Assembly (NCBI GenBank): GCA_037176705.1
Contig: CM073897.1
Span: 40,736,488 to 40,800,487, forward strand
Direction of reading: 5' to 3'
Source of the DNA: Molossus alvarezi
Lineage: Eukaryota > Chordata > Mammalia > Chiroptera > Molossidae
Length of the DNA: 64,000 nt
Position numbers and translations under genes: made by a program. Below, piece by piece: positions 32,695 through 43,930 of the stretch. How positions within the stretch are numbered: the stretch's first letter is position 1; each line of letters opens with the position of its first letter. Below the pieces are notes generated by a model. It ran no database searches, was not told the DNA's origin, and saw nothing but the letters and a program-made list of their open reading frames with translations.

Positions 32695-32945
32695 GAGTGA
32701 TTGAAAGTACAGCCTCTGGTGTCAAACTGCCGGTGTTGACTCTCAACTTCACCGCTGATCAACTGACTGACCTTGGGCAAGTGACCTAACCCTCTGTAGT
32801 CAGTTTTCTCATATGAAAAAAATTAAAGAGAGGGGCAAGTTTTATGACCTAGTGATATGAAGAGGATTGTTAAGAGGATTAAATGAGATAACGCACATTA
32901 GGCATTTGCAGCCTTTGCACAGTAGTGGAGAGTAAACATGAAGTG
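32695..32945 (+). repeat. MIR SINE, well preserved
   Basis: Nearly full-length: 'tacagcctctggtgtcaaac', 'gactgaccttgggcaagtgacc', 'agaggattaaatgagataacgc', 'ggcatttgcagcctttgcac'. It lies directly after another MIR in the same orientation. Confidence 0.8.
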
Positions 32946-33699
32946 TTGCTATATAATTGTTTTGATAAACTATTTGGTGTTACTCTGACCCTTCTCAGAT
33001 TTTGCTGAATAATGACTCACCTCCATGCCTGTCATCCTGACTGAGATGAAAGTCCCTTGAGGACAGTTGTCATGTCACATTCATCTTGGTCATGCCAGTA
33101 CTCGGCATGATGTCTTGCAGAAAACAGGGGCTTGTAAATACTTGAGAAATAAATGAATGGATTTTGGATCATTTTAGGCAGAGTTTGGGGCAAGTGACCT
33201 ACACGTTCAATGCACTTTGACCTTTGTTGTTGATGCTCTGTGATATAGCAACCTCTATGGCACATGCCAGAAGATATAGAAAGAATTAGTGAAACTATGT
33301 ACTTGCCTTGAAAATACTCATGGTCTAGTATAAAACTAGCAAAGAAATAGGTCTTTGAAATGTAAGAAAGCTCAATGCTATCTCAAGGTACTTTTCGTAT
33401 CATCAGTGGACATTTAAGAGCTCATATACATGGCCTCAGCAACACATGTATCTCTTCATCTGTATCAAAGAAAACCAGGCAGGCAGTCGAAAGGCATTTT
33501 TATTAGCATATATTTGCTGTATAACTTTTGGTAAAATAATCAGCCTCCCTCGGATTAAATTGTCTATGTGTAAAACAATCTGTGACTTTATGTCTTAAGT
33601 CTTCGTGAAGGTCATCTATTTCAAGTGCGTCCACTTAGAAATCTAATAATAGTTTTCCAATGTGCTTTGCTGTGATGCATATTTAAAAAATAAATATTA
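32946..33699. other. No gene recognised
   Basis: Faint L2/MIR-like words ('ttgaggacagttgtcatgtcac', 'cttgagaaataaatgaatgg' around 33,055-33,160) suggest an L2 3' end, not confirmed. Confidence 0.4.
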
Positions 33700-34045
33700 G
33701 GTCCTGTCTTGGCATTCTTAAAATCCTCTAACTGCTTTCTGTAGACTCGGAATAAAACCCAAGTTAATATCTTGGCCTACAAATTGCTTCATGATTAACC
33801 TTAACTTCTACCACTCTCCTCCTCTGTTCAGCTTTCTAGTTATACCAGCCTGCTTGTTGTCCTTTCAAACCTCAAAAGCTCTGCTAATACCCTCTGCCTG
33901 GAAGACTCTATCCTCTGATATCCGCATGGCTCACTGTGAGGTCTTTGCTCAAATGAAACCACCTTAACATTTTCTTTCCCGACCACTTTATCTAAAGCTC
34001 CTCCCCACTCTACCTTTTTGCACAGCTTTCTTTTTATTTATGAAT
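33700..34045 (+). mobile_element. L2 LINE relic, sense
   Basis: 'cggaataaaacccaagttaatatcttgg', 'accctctgcctggaagactc', 'ttgctcaaatgaaaccacc', 'cccgaccactttatctaaagc' is the 3' coding/UTR text of L2. It stops just before an oppositely oriented L2. Confidence 0.75.
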
Positions 34046-34059
34046 CCTTTCTGTTCTGA

Positions 34060-34990
34060 ATTTATTCATTCATGCATGCAAACAAATCCATGTTGAGCCT
34101 CTACCCTGTGCCTTACTTTGAGAGGGGTCCTGTGGATGCAATATGAGCAAATGAGTCACAGAACCTGTCCACAAAGAACTGTCCAGTAGGGAAACAGAGG
34201 AGAGAGGGAACTGTGCTTCAGTGATTTCAGTGCTGTGATAGGGCTGGGAGGAGTGCTAGAGAGACAAGGAGGAAGCCACACGATCTGGCTCAAGGTTTGA
34301 GGAAAGCTTTCTGGAGAGGGGTCACTGAACTGACACTTTGCAATCAGTTAGGAATCACCCAGGTGAAGGAAGATGAGGAGAACACTAAACCAAGCCGATG
34401 AAGACCACGCTCAAAGACTCAGAAGAGGAAGGAGAGCATCGGCATTTCTGAAGAAGTGAAGGACACGCATTGTGCTTAGAATATTGTGTTTTAAGGGGGA
34501 AGGAAGTGAGGCAAAAGAATCGGTTTTAGATGGTCTGAGATGCAGATGAAGGGGAGACCTTGGACAATAATAGCAAGTTTGACATTACTGCAGTGGAAGT
34601 AGAAATCATTGAGAAGTTTTAAGTGCAGTGACTCAATAAGATGTCCATATGTATTATTATTATTGTTATTTTTGAAGATCCCTGTAGTTACAGGATATTA
34701 AATGAACTGGAAGAGGTAATGCTTAATGAACACCTTAACACGACAGATGAGAAACAACGAAGACGAAGATGAGGAACGTAGTTGTGAAATGGAGAGAAGT
34801 AAATGTGTCCAAGAGAAGAAGATATGTGGGGACTTCTTAGACATGTGGCAAGGGAGAGAGGAATCGAACATGGAACAAACGTTTCTGGTTGGGTTTATCG
34901 TTTATTGAGGTAAAAAACACAAGAAGATAGGTGAGTTTGGCTAGAAAGATGATGAGTTCTGTTTTAAGACTCATGCAATATCTTCAAAAG
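34060..34990 (-). mobile_element. L2 LINE relic, antisense
   Basis: 'attcattcatgcatgcaaac', 'ttgagcctctaccctgtgcc', 'gaactgtccagtagggaaac', 'gaaagctttctggagaggggtcac' and later 'gatgagttctgttttaagac' follow the reverse complement of L2 from its 3' end inward. Heavily decayed after 34,500. Confidence 0.7.
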
Positions 34991-35469
34991 GAGATGGATT
35001 AAATATCTTGAGTTTCTCTAATTACGAATTATTACATTGCTTTTTTATGTTGAAGATGTACTTTTTGTTTTAAATGAATCTTCCCCTGCACATAAATTTG
35101 TATCATCAGTGCACTAAGTACTTGCTAATTTCTCTATTTACAGGCATTTCCAGTGAATATTTAAGCTCTCTTAGAATTTAAATTCTTATAATTTAAACAG
35201 ATTCACATATATTATACTAACAGCACACTAAACCTTCCTAGGCTTCAGGGAGCTAATGGAAATAAAATACAACAGCTGAATGGGCTTGGGGCTAGAAGAA
35301 ATAAATGTAGGACGCTGTTTAGTCACTTAGTAGCAAATGTAGTTAAGAAGCAAGATATGTACACAAAAACTTCCATAAATAGCATCAATATCACACAAGT
35401 AATTTAATGATGAGCTATCATCATTTCAAACATTCTACTCTACTTTCTTAGTGAATGCATTCATCCTCG
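34991..35469. other. No gene or repeat recognised
   Basis: AT-rich unique-looking sequence. Confidence 0.4.
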
Positions 35470-35970
35470 CCATCATCTCTGTCATCATTAAACTAGCAAT
35501 AACTGAGCAACTATGCCAGGTGTAGTGCCTTATTTCTGTAAATCCTCAAAATAGTTTTATGAATAGGCACTATATCATGCCCATTTTACAGATAAGAAAT
35601 ATGAGACTTAGAAAGTTTAAGTAGCCCTGGCCGGTTTGGCTCAGCGGTTAGTGTCGGCCTGCGGTCCTGAGAGACCTGGGTTCGGTTCCGCTAAGGGCAC
35701 GTACCTCGGTTGCAGTTTGTCCCCGGCCCTGGTCGGTCGTGTGGGTGGCAGCCACTCGATGTGTCCCTTTCACATCGATGTTTCTCTCTCTCTCTGTTCC
35801 TCTCTCTCCCTCCCACTCTACCTGAACAAAAAAATGGAAAAATGTCCTCGGGTGAGGATTAAAAAAAAACAACAAAAAAAGAAAGTTTAAGTATATTGTG
35901 TAAGGTCAAAATGGAATAAGTGGTGGTGGCACCTGAACTTAAATAAAGTCTGTCTATATGATTTTATATA
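35470..35970 (-). repeat. MIR SINE relic interrupted by a Ves SINE
   Basis: 'ctgagcaactatgccaggtgtag', 'gcccattttacagataagaaatatgag' and, after the SINE, 'aaggtcaaaatggaataag' form one minus-strand MIR. The SINE occupies 35,624-35,879. Confidence 0.75.
35624..35879 (+). mobile_element. Ves SINE, type B, young
   Basis: Intact head 'gccctggccggtttggctcagcggttag', several CpGs retained, 3' signature 'tgtcctcgggtgaggatta'. Perfect 14-bp target duplication 'agaaagtttaagta' at 35,610 and 35,880. Small deletions in the head ('agtgtcggcc', missing agc) and B box would weaken transcription. Confidence 0.96.
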
Positions 35971-36109
35971 AAAATTATTATAACCCATATAAATGATGTT
36001 ACAAAGAAGCTATTATAACTAATAATCTAGAGCATCTCAATGACTGCATAGCCTTTTACATAGATACTTAATCATTTAATTTCTCCTGTGAGCCAAGCAT
36101 GTGTACACT

Positions 36110-36245
36110 GGGGAGGGAATAGTGTCTACCTTAGAGAGCTGTTGTTAATATTAAGTAAGTTTCTATATAAAAGGGCTTAGAACATTGCCTGGCATCATAA
36201 GCACCATGGTTGTGCTAGATGTATATTATCACCATTATTTCAAAT
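36110..36245 (+). repeat. MIR SINE relic, 3' half
   Basis: 'tgtctaccttagagagctgttg', 'agggcttagaacattgcctggc' is the 3' half of a plus-strand MIR. Confidence 0.65.
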
Positions 36246-36370
36246 ATTTCAAATATTCATATCAACAAAGAAAGACAAGCTAAGTAACTTGCTCAAATTC
36301 ACACAATCAATGATGGTGGTCGAGCCAGGATTTAATCCTACAGCTAGCTAATGATAGGGTTCAATCATCT
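36246..36370 (-). repeat. MIR SINE relic
   Basis: 'acaagctaagtaacttgctcaaattcac', 'tcgagccaggatttaatcc' is reverse-complement MIR, abutting the previous one tail-to-head. Confidence 0.6.
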
Positions 36371-37049
36371 TAAAGAATTGGCATCCTGGGTAATAAATGG
36401 CTTAGGTTTGGCAGTCATGACTAAATGACAGAATCTACGTTTTATTATTTGCTTTTTTGTTTGAAGATCACCACATTACAGAGTTATAAAATTGTGTTAA
36501 GTATATTTGAATATGTATCTAGAATGCCATGTACTCAAACTTAGAAGCCTAAATGGTATGTAACACCGAGTGACTTAAACACACACACAGCAAGCATGCA
36601 CTCTTAGTAAAAATGTCTACTTATGAATCAGAAATGTAATTTACAATGAAAGTTCACAAAGCCATGAGCTTTATGGGACAAGGCAGGCATCTGTCTTACA
36701 CATAATTGGAATCACAAAACCCTACAGTTGCCATGCATCTGTTTAAGGCCAAAATTTATTAGAGCAAATTAGAAATCATAGTTATTCCATTTCGATAAAG
36801 GAACCCATTAGTAATAGGCAACATTACCAGGAGAAGAGTGCCAGGGAAAGAATAATGATGGCAAATCATAGGCAATGGCAGATATTTGTGCTCATGAAAT
36901 GCTGAATATTGTTTAGAATAATTTTATTCCTTTGTTCTTTTATTCAATAATTATTTCTTGGTTTTTACCACATTCTAGGCAGTACTCTATCAAATAGAGA
37001 TACAAAAACATCCAAAGTCTCTTTCTTCATGGAGTTTATATTCTAGTGG
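36371..37049. other. No gene recognised
   Basis: Ends with L2/MIR-like words ('caataattatttcttgg', 'ttcatggagtttatattctagtgg' at 36,945-37,050) that resemble antisense L2 3' sequence. Confidence 0.4.
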
Positions 37050-37093
37050 TCATTAACTGGCTTTATCGCTTCATCTTTAAAATGGGAATAATG

Positions 37094-37354
37094 TTGCCCT
37101 GGCAATGTTGCCCTGGCCGGTTTGGCTCAGCGGTTAGAGCGTCGGCCTGCGGTCCTGAGAGACCCGGGTTCGGTTCCCGCTAAGGGCGCGTACCTCGGTT
37201 GCAGTTTGTCCCCGGCCCTGGTTGGTTGTGCGGGTGGCAGCCACTTGATGTGTTTCTTTCACATCGAAGTTTCTCTCTCTCTCTCTGTTCCTCTCTCTCC
37301 CTCCCACTCTACCTGAACAAAAAATGAAAAAAAAAAATGTCCTCGGGTGAGGAT
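37094..37354 (+). mobile_element. Ves SINE, type B, young, duplicated 5' junction
   Basis: Closest to the type B consensus of any copy: head, B box 'ggttcggttcc' and 'cctcgggtgaggat' intact with many CpGs. Perfect 15-bp target duplication 'aaaatgggaataatg' at 37,079 and 37,355. The first 14 bp of the junction are duplicated in tandem (37,091-37,104 and 37,105-37,118). The host DNA reads like a MIR ('atctttaaaatgggaataatg'). Confidence 0.97.
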
Positions 37355-37443
37355 AAAATGGGAATAATGCAACTGACCATATGAAGCTTTAAAATGAACT
37401 AAGAACAAGCATATATAAAGCCTCCACGTACACTTATAAAGTG

Positions 37444-37610
37444 TCGTACCTGGGTTGCAGGTTTGATCTCTGGCCCTGGTCTGGGTTGTGTGGGAGGCAA
37501 CAAATTGATGTGTCTCTCTCACATCGATGTTTCTGTCTCTCTCTCTCCCTCCCTTCAACTCTATCTAAAATCAATGGAAAACTAATCTTGGGTGAGGATT
37601 AAAAATAAAT
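37444..37610 (+). mobile_element. Ves SINE, type B variant, 5'-truncated
   Basis: Begins abruptly at 'gtacctgggttgcaggtttgatc', lacking the whole tRNA-like head, then 'caaattgatgtgtctctctcacatcgatg', 'aaaatcaatggaaaac' and 'cttgggtgaggatta'. Its 'aaaatcaatgg' makes it a distinct subtype. Without a head it cannot be transcribed. Confidence 0.88.
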
Positions 37611-37735
37611 AACATAAGTAAAATGAACAAACTGCTGATACATGCAACAACCTACATAAACCTCTAGAGAATCATGCTTCTTGAAAATAGCCAATTGCAA
37701 AAGGTTACATACTGTATGGTTTCATTTGTATTACC

Positions 37736-37972
37736 TTTTTTTTTTTTTTATTCAATCCTCACCCGAGGATATTTTTCTATTTATCTTAGAGCAGGAGGGA
37801 GAGAGAGAGAAACGTAGATGTAAGAGAGACACATCAATTGGTTGCCTCCTGCACGACCCCGATCAGGGCCAGGATGAACTGCAACTGAGGTACTGCTGTT
37901 GACTGGAATCAAACCTGCAACTCTTTGGTCCTCAGGCTGACACTCTAACCACTGAGCCAAACTGGCCAAGGT
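37736..37972 (-). mobile_element. Ves SINE, type B
   Basis: Head at 37,972 (ccttggccagtttggctcagtgg), 3' signature 'aatcctcacccgaggatatt' at 37,754 followed by T-run. Possible short target duplication around 'tgtatt' (37,727 and 37,977). Body carries small deletions relative to other copies. Confidence 0.92.
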
Positions 37973-37974
37973 GT

Positions 37975-38555
37975 AGTGTATTCTTAAAATGAGAAAAATG
38001 AAGAACAGATTAATATTAGTGTTTTCCAGCAGTTAAGAAAGGGTTGAAGACAGAAAAAAATGGGTGTGGCTATGAAGGAGCAACATGAGGGAACTTTGGT
38101 GATGCAAATCTTGTACCTTGACTGCATTGATGTCAATATTCTGGTTGGGGTGTCGTATTACAGTTTTACAAGATGCTAACATTAGGGGAAGCTGGAGAAG
38201 GATACAAGAATCTCTCAGAATTACTTCTTACAATTAAATGTAAATCTACAAGTGTGTAAAAATAAAAACAAGTTTAACCTAAGGAAAATTACCTGTCTCA
38301 AAGTTATGATTATGGCTCTCAAAAAGTGTCAGCCATTTTAATTTTTAAAATACATCAGAAATGGACAAATACAAGAAATTAATAGTGCCCAGGAATATTT
38401 CTTAGAAATAATGATTATCTCAAATGGAATTTTTATGGGGTAGGGAGATTGTATTATAAGAAGGGTCAGTAAATGCTATTCAGAGAACTGAATCATTTTA
38501 TTCATTCTTGTTTCCTCCCACTATACCATGGTATCAGTGAAACGATCATTTATTA
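37975..38555. other. No gene or repeat recognised
   Basis: Text such as 'ttgatgtcaatattctggttgggg' and 'gatgctaacattaggggaagctgg' (38,130-38,200) reads like an old L1-type 3' UTR on the plus strand, but is too short to assign. Confidence 0.35.
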
Positions 38556-38570
38556 GGCAGCTATTTTTTT

Positions 38571-38750
38571 AAAATAATAGCTTATTGATTTTTAGAGAGA
38601 GAGAAAGGGAGAGGGAGAGAATGAGAGAAACCTCTGTGTGAGAACTCTATGTAACTCCGCTGCCTCTGGCATGCCCCTCATGGGAACTGAACCAGCGACC
38701 TTTCAGAGCACGGGTGGTGCCCAAACATCTGAGCCTACTGGGCAGGGCTT
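38571..38750 (-). mobile_element. Ves SINE, type A-like, internally shortened
   Basis: Minus-strand copy with tail 'cttattgatttttagag' and GA-rich stretch. 'gctgcctctggcatgcccctcatggg' then runs straight into 'aactgaaccagcgacc', so about 45 bp of the middle is missing. Target duplication 'ggcagctattttttaa' at 38,556 and 38,751. Confidence 0.88.
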
Positions 38751-39039
38751 GGCAGCTATTTTTTAAGGCCAGATATCCCATAAGACACAGTGTTACTATG
38801 GAAGAACGTACTTATTTATCAAGGTGTGTGAGGTGGTGTGTGCTCTCAGTACTTGGGCAACAGACAGAATTCCCACCACCATGGGATTCTCATTCTTGTA
38901 TCTGTTCACAGCTCAATACAAGAAAGATCTAGATACAAGCACATTACAGTATAATTTAGCAACAGATGCAGGTGTGAGAGACTACCAACGAGTGAGAGAC
39001 AGACTCTGATGTTAGAAGCTGGCCTGGACAGTACTGGTC

Positions 39040-39400
39040 CCTGAAGAAGGTGTACCAGTGAGAGGCGTGGACGTATGTATTGAACCTCACTAGGTGGCCT
39101 TGAGTTGGGTAGAGCAAGTGGCATGGGTGAAATCATAGTAACAGGAGAGTACACAAAGAGCAGGTGCTTAAAGACAGAACCAGGACGGGTAACAGCACAG
39201 AGAAAGAGCACCAACAGGGAAGAATTCGGGAAAGAGGGGAGAAGAGAAAAGTAATAAGCTGAGTATTGGAGAGCCTTGAAGGTCAACTCAAAAGAAGACA
39301 TTTTACAGTGATTTAGAAGGCAATGCAGAGCCAATGGAGCAAGTGTGGAAGAAATTGGACAGCCACTATCAGAAAAGCTATCAAAATGTTCGGGCATGAT
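39040..39400 (-). mobile_element. L2 LINE relic, antisense
   Basis: 'gagagccttgaaggtcaactc', 'ttagaaggcaatgcagagccaatgg' match antisense L2 ('gggccttgtaggcc…ggaagccattgg'). The 163-codon minus-strand frame here (38,906-39,397) is a chance opening, not a gene. Confidence 0.55.
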
Positions 39401-39839
39401 TTGTTCTTAATAAACCTGTGGTAATCTCAGCCCTTGATTCCACTGTCCTCGGAACGGTCATAGATTTTGTTGGTTGGTAATTTCCCATTAGCTCCCTAAT
39501 TGCCGATACACTTCGAGAGACATTCTCATAGACAGATAACCACCTGATTATGGGGGACCGGAGCCGATTTACGGTGTTTGTGAATGTCCTCTGCCTCCAT
39601 TTCTTCTTGATGCATTGAGGACTTTTTTGGGTAAATTGTATGAAATGTGTAAGAAAAAGCTGGCATTTGTAATAGGTTCATTTTAGAAACATCTCTCCCC
39701 TTTTTCCTTTTGAGTTATGTTTTGCATGCATTTCAGGCTGCATTCCCCGGGACTTTTGTAGATGCCTTTCAGCAAAGTGTCCTCAGTGTAGCCTGTTTTG
39801 AATGTTAATGTTGATCTGTAAACCGACACCTTCATGTGT
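39401..39839. other. No gene or repeat recognised
   Basis: Unique-looking DNA; no domain in any frame. Confidence 0.4.
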
Positions 39840-40570
39840 CCATTCCTCAATCCACAGGCAGCTTTTGAGCACCTACTAAGTGCTGGCTTCTGTTCTATTC
39901 TCAGAATACCCTGATGGAGAATAGAGAGTTTCCAAAGAAGCACAGTTGTGTGGAGAGACCGGGGAAGCTGGTATGGCATGTGCCACAATAGATCTGGTGC
40001 AATGTTTGTGGGAGCACAGACCCAGGCACCTCTCTTTTTGTTTTGTTTTTTATCCTCACCCGAGGACATTTTTTACATTTATCTTCAGATAGAGCAGGAG
40101 GGAGAGAGAAACATCGATGTGAGAGAGACACATTGACTGGTTGCCACCCACATGACCCCAACCGGGGCTGGGGGCAAACTGCAACTGAGGTACATGCCCT
40201 TAGCAGGAACCGAACTCGGGACTCTCCAGTCCGCAGGCTGACACTTTAACCACTGACCCAAACAGGCGAGGGCCAGGCACCTATCTTAGAATGAAGGCAC
40301 TGGGGAGATTGCTTTGGAGGAAGTAAAATCTCGGCGTTTGCCACAGGATAAGGCAGGGGCCAGACATTCTGACTGTTCTGGGCAAAGGCAGCAGCCCAGA
40401 AATTCACAGAAGGATCTGGCTGATAAGGCTGACTTGGGTGTCATAGGAGACATGATACAAATAGGCTCCAAAGGGAGGTAAAGATAAGATGCTGAAGAAA
40501 ATGATATTTCACCCTAACAAACTTGGACCTTCTCCCATGTGAAATGAAGAACCATTGGACCTTCCCGGCA
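39840..40570 (-). mobile_element. L2 LINE relic, antisense, interrupted by a SINE
   Basis: 'ttgagcacctactaagtgctgg' marks the antisense L2 3' end. Purine-rich L2-like text resumes after the SINE ('ggcactggggagattgctttgg', 'gccagacattctgactgttc', 'gaagaaccattgg'). Confidence 0.55.
40036..40272 (-). mobile_element. Ves SINE, type B
   Basis: Head at 40,272 (gccctcgcctgtttgggtcagtgg), 3' signature 'atcctcacccgaggacatt' at 40,052. Target duplication 'ccaggcacctctct' / 'ccaggcacctatct' at 40,022 and 40,273. Confidence 0.94.
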
Positions 40571-41216
40571 GGGGAGTGTAGAATAGGGAGCTGGGCACGA
40601 GGACAGTCAGTCTGGCTGCCCCACTTTCCTCTTTGGAACTATGCTCTTCTGTCCACACCCCTCCTCAGCTGCCAAAGCTGGGTCTCCCAAAGGATGGAGT
40701 CTCGGTCTCTGCGGTCCAGTGCCAGGTACTTGCTCACCAAACCTCAGCGTCCGTCCCGTGAGAGGCTTCTGAACTCCTGCTGATCTTCAAGCCTTGGAGC
40801 TGCTGAGCTGCTGATTGATTTAATTTCATTCCATGGGAGTACATGTAATTTCATGCTTCTAAATGAAAGACATTTTCTGAGAATTCTCCAATCTCCCCAA
40901 ATTACTTAAATTTATATATTTATTCCCAGCTTCATTGGACTCTAAATAACCCAGTTTGAGAACATGTTTGGCATGTGAAGTTGTGTTCATCAAGATTCAA
41001 CAATTACTTTGATTAACTCCCTCAGACTGTTGGAAGCTGTTCTAATGGAAAGAAAGAAAGAAAAAATACAGCTGGGGCATGTTATATAAGACCAAAAAGC
41101 ACTTTGGATGCCAATATGCCTTTCTACAAGGGAAGAAGGGGCTGATTCTTCTTAACAATAAAAAAATACACTTTAGGGTTCAGGTGGCAGGATGCCTACA
41201 ATAATTTTATATATAG
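40571..41216. other. No gene or repeat recognised
   Basis: Unique-looking. An 86-codon plus-strand frame (40,523-40,783) lacks any domain. Confidence 0.4.
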
Positions 41217-41256
41217 GTAGGTAGATAGATGATAGATAGATAGGTGATAGATAGAC
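41217..41256. repeat. (GATA)n microsatellite, interrupted
   Basis: Mixed TAGG/GATA units (taggtaggtagatagatgatagatagatagg), directly before a SINE. Confidence 0.85.
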
Positions 41257-41273
41257 AGAAAAAATAACTTTTT

Positions 41274-41518
41274 GTTTATTTTTATTGTATTTATTTCAAA
41301 TTCTCACCTGAAGATAATTTTCTATTTATTATCACATAGAGTGAAGGGGGGGAGGAGTCATCAATGTGAGAGGGACACATCCACTGGTTGCCTTTGCATG
41401 ACCCGACCAGGGCCGGGGACAAACCACAGCTGAGATAAGTGCCCTTGACCAGAACTGAACCCACAACTCATTGGTCCACAGGCTGATGCTCTAACTTCTG
41501 AACCAAACCCACCAGGGC
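41274..41518 (-). mobile_element. Ves SINE, type B, older copy
   Basis: Head at 41,518 (gccctggtgggtttggttcagaag), tail 'attctcacctgaagataatt' near 41,311. Target duplication 'gaaaaaataactttt' / 'gaaaaaacaactttt' at 41,258 and 41,519. It carries more substitutions than most type B copies here. Confidence 0.92.
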
Positions 41519-42608
41519 GAAAAAACAACTTTTGAATAAAATTATATACCTTAATAACATTCTAAAAATAATTAAAACAGAGTAAAAAATAATTTAAGGA
41601 AAGTACTTTCTCAAATCACAGCAGTGCTAAACTTTTCAGAAATATTCTTTAAGATATCTCTATATAAATTAACAATAACCTAATTTTGTATACATTGGAG
41701 CACATTTACATGTTTTTTAAATAAACTTTATTTTAGAATAGATTTGGATTTACAGAAACTAACTCTGAGAGAGGACAGAATTCCTATCTACCCCACATCT
41801 TGTTGTTTCTATTATTAAAATCTGAGTTTTAGTATGGTTGTATTTGTTACAATTAATACACCAGTACTAATAGATTATTATTATTATTATTAACTAAGGT
41901 CCATTCTTTATTCAAATTGACTTAATGTGGGTTGTTTTCATTGTTGTCTTCTTTGTTTGTTTATCTAATGTCATTTTTCTGTTTCAGAGGGCCATCCTGG
42001 AAACATTATGTTTACTTATATCTATTTAAGCTCCTTTTGACTTTGACAGTTTCTCAGATTTAGGAAACCTTGACAATATTGAGAAGTTCCATTAAGATAT
42101 TTCGAAGGAATATCCCTCGGTTGGGATTTGTCTAATGTTTTGTTGTGATTAGACTGGTGTTACAGGTTTTGAGGAGAAAGACCACAGAGATAAAGTGCCA
42201 CTTTCAATACATTGTACTCAGAGTGCATTCTGTTGCCATGTCTTACACTGTGGATATTAAATGTGATCCCCTGGTAGATACAGCATTTGTTAAGTGTCTC
42301 TATGGTAAAGTTACTCTTCCTCCCCTCCCCTCCCCTTTCCCTCTCTCTATTCTACTCTTTGGAACAGAAGTTATATAGCCTGCAGGATTAAGGAGTGAGA
42401 AGTTATGTTCCATCTCCTTGAAAGAATAGCTGCATGCATTATTTGGAATGCTTCTATGCAGATGTCTTTCTTCTTCCTCATTAATCAATTATTTATATTA
42501 GTATGGGCTCATGGATATTTATTTTATATATCCAGTACTCGTTAGTCTTGTTTTGTTGCTTAGCTTGTTCTAGCTCTGGTTGTTGAAAACTCTGTGTCTT
42601 CTTTAAAT

Positions 42609-42654
42609 TTTTTTTTTCTTCTTTATTGATTTTTTAGAGAGCGAGAGAGGAAGG

Positions 42655-42700
<46 letters not shown>

Positions 42701-42853
42701 TCAATGAGAGGAAACATCAATTGACTGCCTCCTGCATGCCTCCCACTGGGGATTGGGCCCACAACCTGGGCATGTGCCCTGACTGGGAATTGAACCAGTG
42801 ACCTCTTTGTGCATGGGTTGATGCTCAACCACTGAGCCACATTGGCTGGGCTG
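42609..42853 (-). mobile_element. Ves SINE, type A, with expanded GA tract
   Basis: Head at 42,853 (agcccagccaatgtggctcagtgg), tail 'ctttattgattttttagag' near 42,620. The normal short GA-rich segment has grown to about 40 bp of pure GA (42,657-42,695). Imperfect target duplication 'gtcttctttaa' / 'gccttcttaa'. Confidence 0.93.
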
Positions 42854-42876
42854 GGCCTTCTTAACATAGGCCCATC

Positions 42877-42879
<3 letters not shown>

Positions 42880-42921
<42 letters not shown>
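42880..42921. repeat. (TG)n microsatellite
   Basis: Twenty-one TG units, only 27 bp from the SINE head, inside the old L1M-like repeat where related sequence has a T-rich run. Confidence 0.95.
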
Positions 42922-42922
<1 letters not shown>

Positions 42923-43130
42923 AGTAGTTTCTTACTTTCTGGCACTATAAGATGCTCCAGACTCATTTTGTGCATGTCTAGCGTTGTTCCTAGAATTGAT
43001 CATTTCTCCAAAGAGTTATGGTTTCCATTTTGAAGAATGATATAATAAACCAAGATGTGAGTAGTAGGTGTGCTTATTGCTACTGGGGTGTCATTGCTTC
43101 TAGGAATTCTCAGCTAACAGAGAAAAGAAA

Positions 43131-43609
43131 TAGATATTATAATAACATGGATGGATTCAGCTCTGATTCATTGCCCCATAGATCCCCATAGTTTCCTCTT
43201 CTTGCTCATTTGTTCCCTCCCACCCTAACCATGAGAATAAGAAACCTGACTCTCACTTTTTTTATCCATTTGTTTAGTTGTTTAATTCCAATTTACATAG
43301 AACTATTGACCTCTCACCCCAGTTAAAACAACTTGATAAACTAGAGTAATATTTGATTTCTTAAATAAAAAAAGTTATGTTGAAGATATCCCCTCAAGAC
43401 AATAGTTAGAGACCTAAAATATCATTTCAATATATATGTGGAGGTCATGTATGGAAATTGAGGTTTTTTAATAAGCCACTCTACGAATTTTGACATTTTT
43501 TATTATGTGATGAAAAACTATTGGAGAAGGAGGTTTCTCTAAATGTTTAAAGCTCCATATGGATACAATATATTAAATAAATTAACAGGTGTCAGGGGAA
43601 GGAGTCAGA
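43131..43609. other. No gene or repeat recognised
   Basis: AT-rich unique-looking DNA. Confidence 0.4.
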
Positions 43610-43930
43610 AGACCAGGTCTGGGCCACTGCCTACCAACAAGAGAGGGTGGTGGCTTGGCCCAGGGTGGTAACAGTGGATTATTGGAAGTGGTCACCTGTG
43701 AAAGATCAAGCCAGTAGAATTTGACTGTGGATAGATCTGACAGATTGACTGTAGATAAGAGAAAAACTAAGAACTTTGCCCTTAGTTACTAGAGAGGTAA
43801 GGATATCAGTGACTGTCCTGGGGGAGACTGCAAGAGGAGTGTTTGGTTTGGTTTGGTTTTAATTTTAGACGGAGGGTGGTAATGACCAGGAAATACATAT
43901 TTGTCATGTTAAATTTGAGATAGTATTTTT
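43610..43930 (-). mobile_element. L2 LINE relic, antisense
   Basis: 'gtggtggcttggcccagggtgg', 'taacagtggattattggaagtggtc', 'catgttaaatttgagatag' correspond to the reverse complement of the L2 RT-region text. A short (GGTTT)n run (43,842-43,860) lies inside. Confidence 0.65.

Larger units (their letters stand above)
41705..43130. mobile_element. Old L1M-like repeat, interrupted by a SINE and a TG tract
   Basis: A long ancient mammalian repeat: 'aataaactttattttagaatag', 'ctgtttcagagggccatcctgg', 'gacagtttctcagatttagg', 'gggatttgtctaatgttttg', 'tactcatggatattt'-like text, 'actttctggcactataagatgctcc', 'tactggggtgtcattgcttctagg'. I recall this order from old L1M-class 3' regions; orientation is left open. 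About 1.15 kb remains once the SINE is removed. Confidence 0.55.

Noticed and set aside
37107..37200. tRNA gene (A and B boxes visible)
   Set aside because: This and similar hits are heads of Ves SINEs, which continue into the SINE body and tail; no complete cloverleaf with acceptor stem is present.
38906..39397. 163-codon minus-strand frame as a possible gene
   Set aside because: It overlaps antisense L2 text and has no domain; reads as chance opening in pyrimidine-rich sequence.
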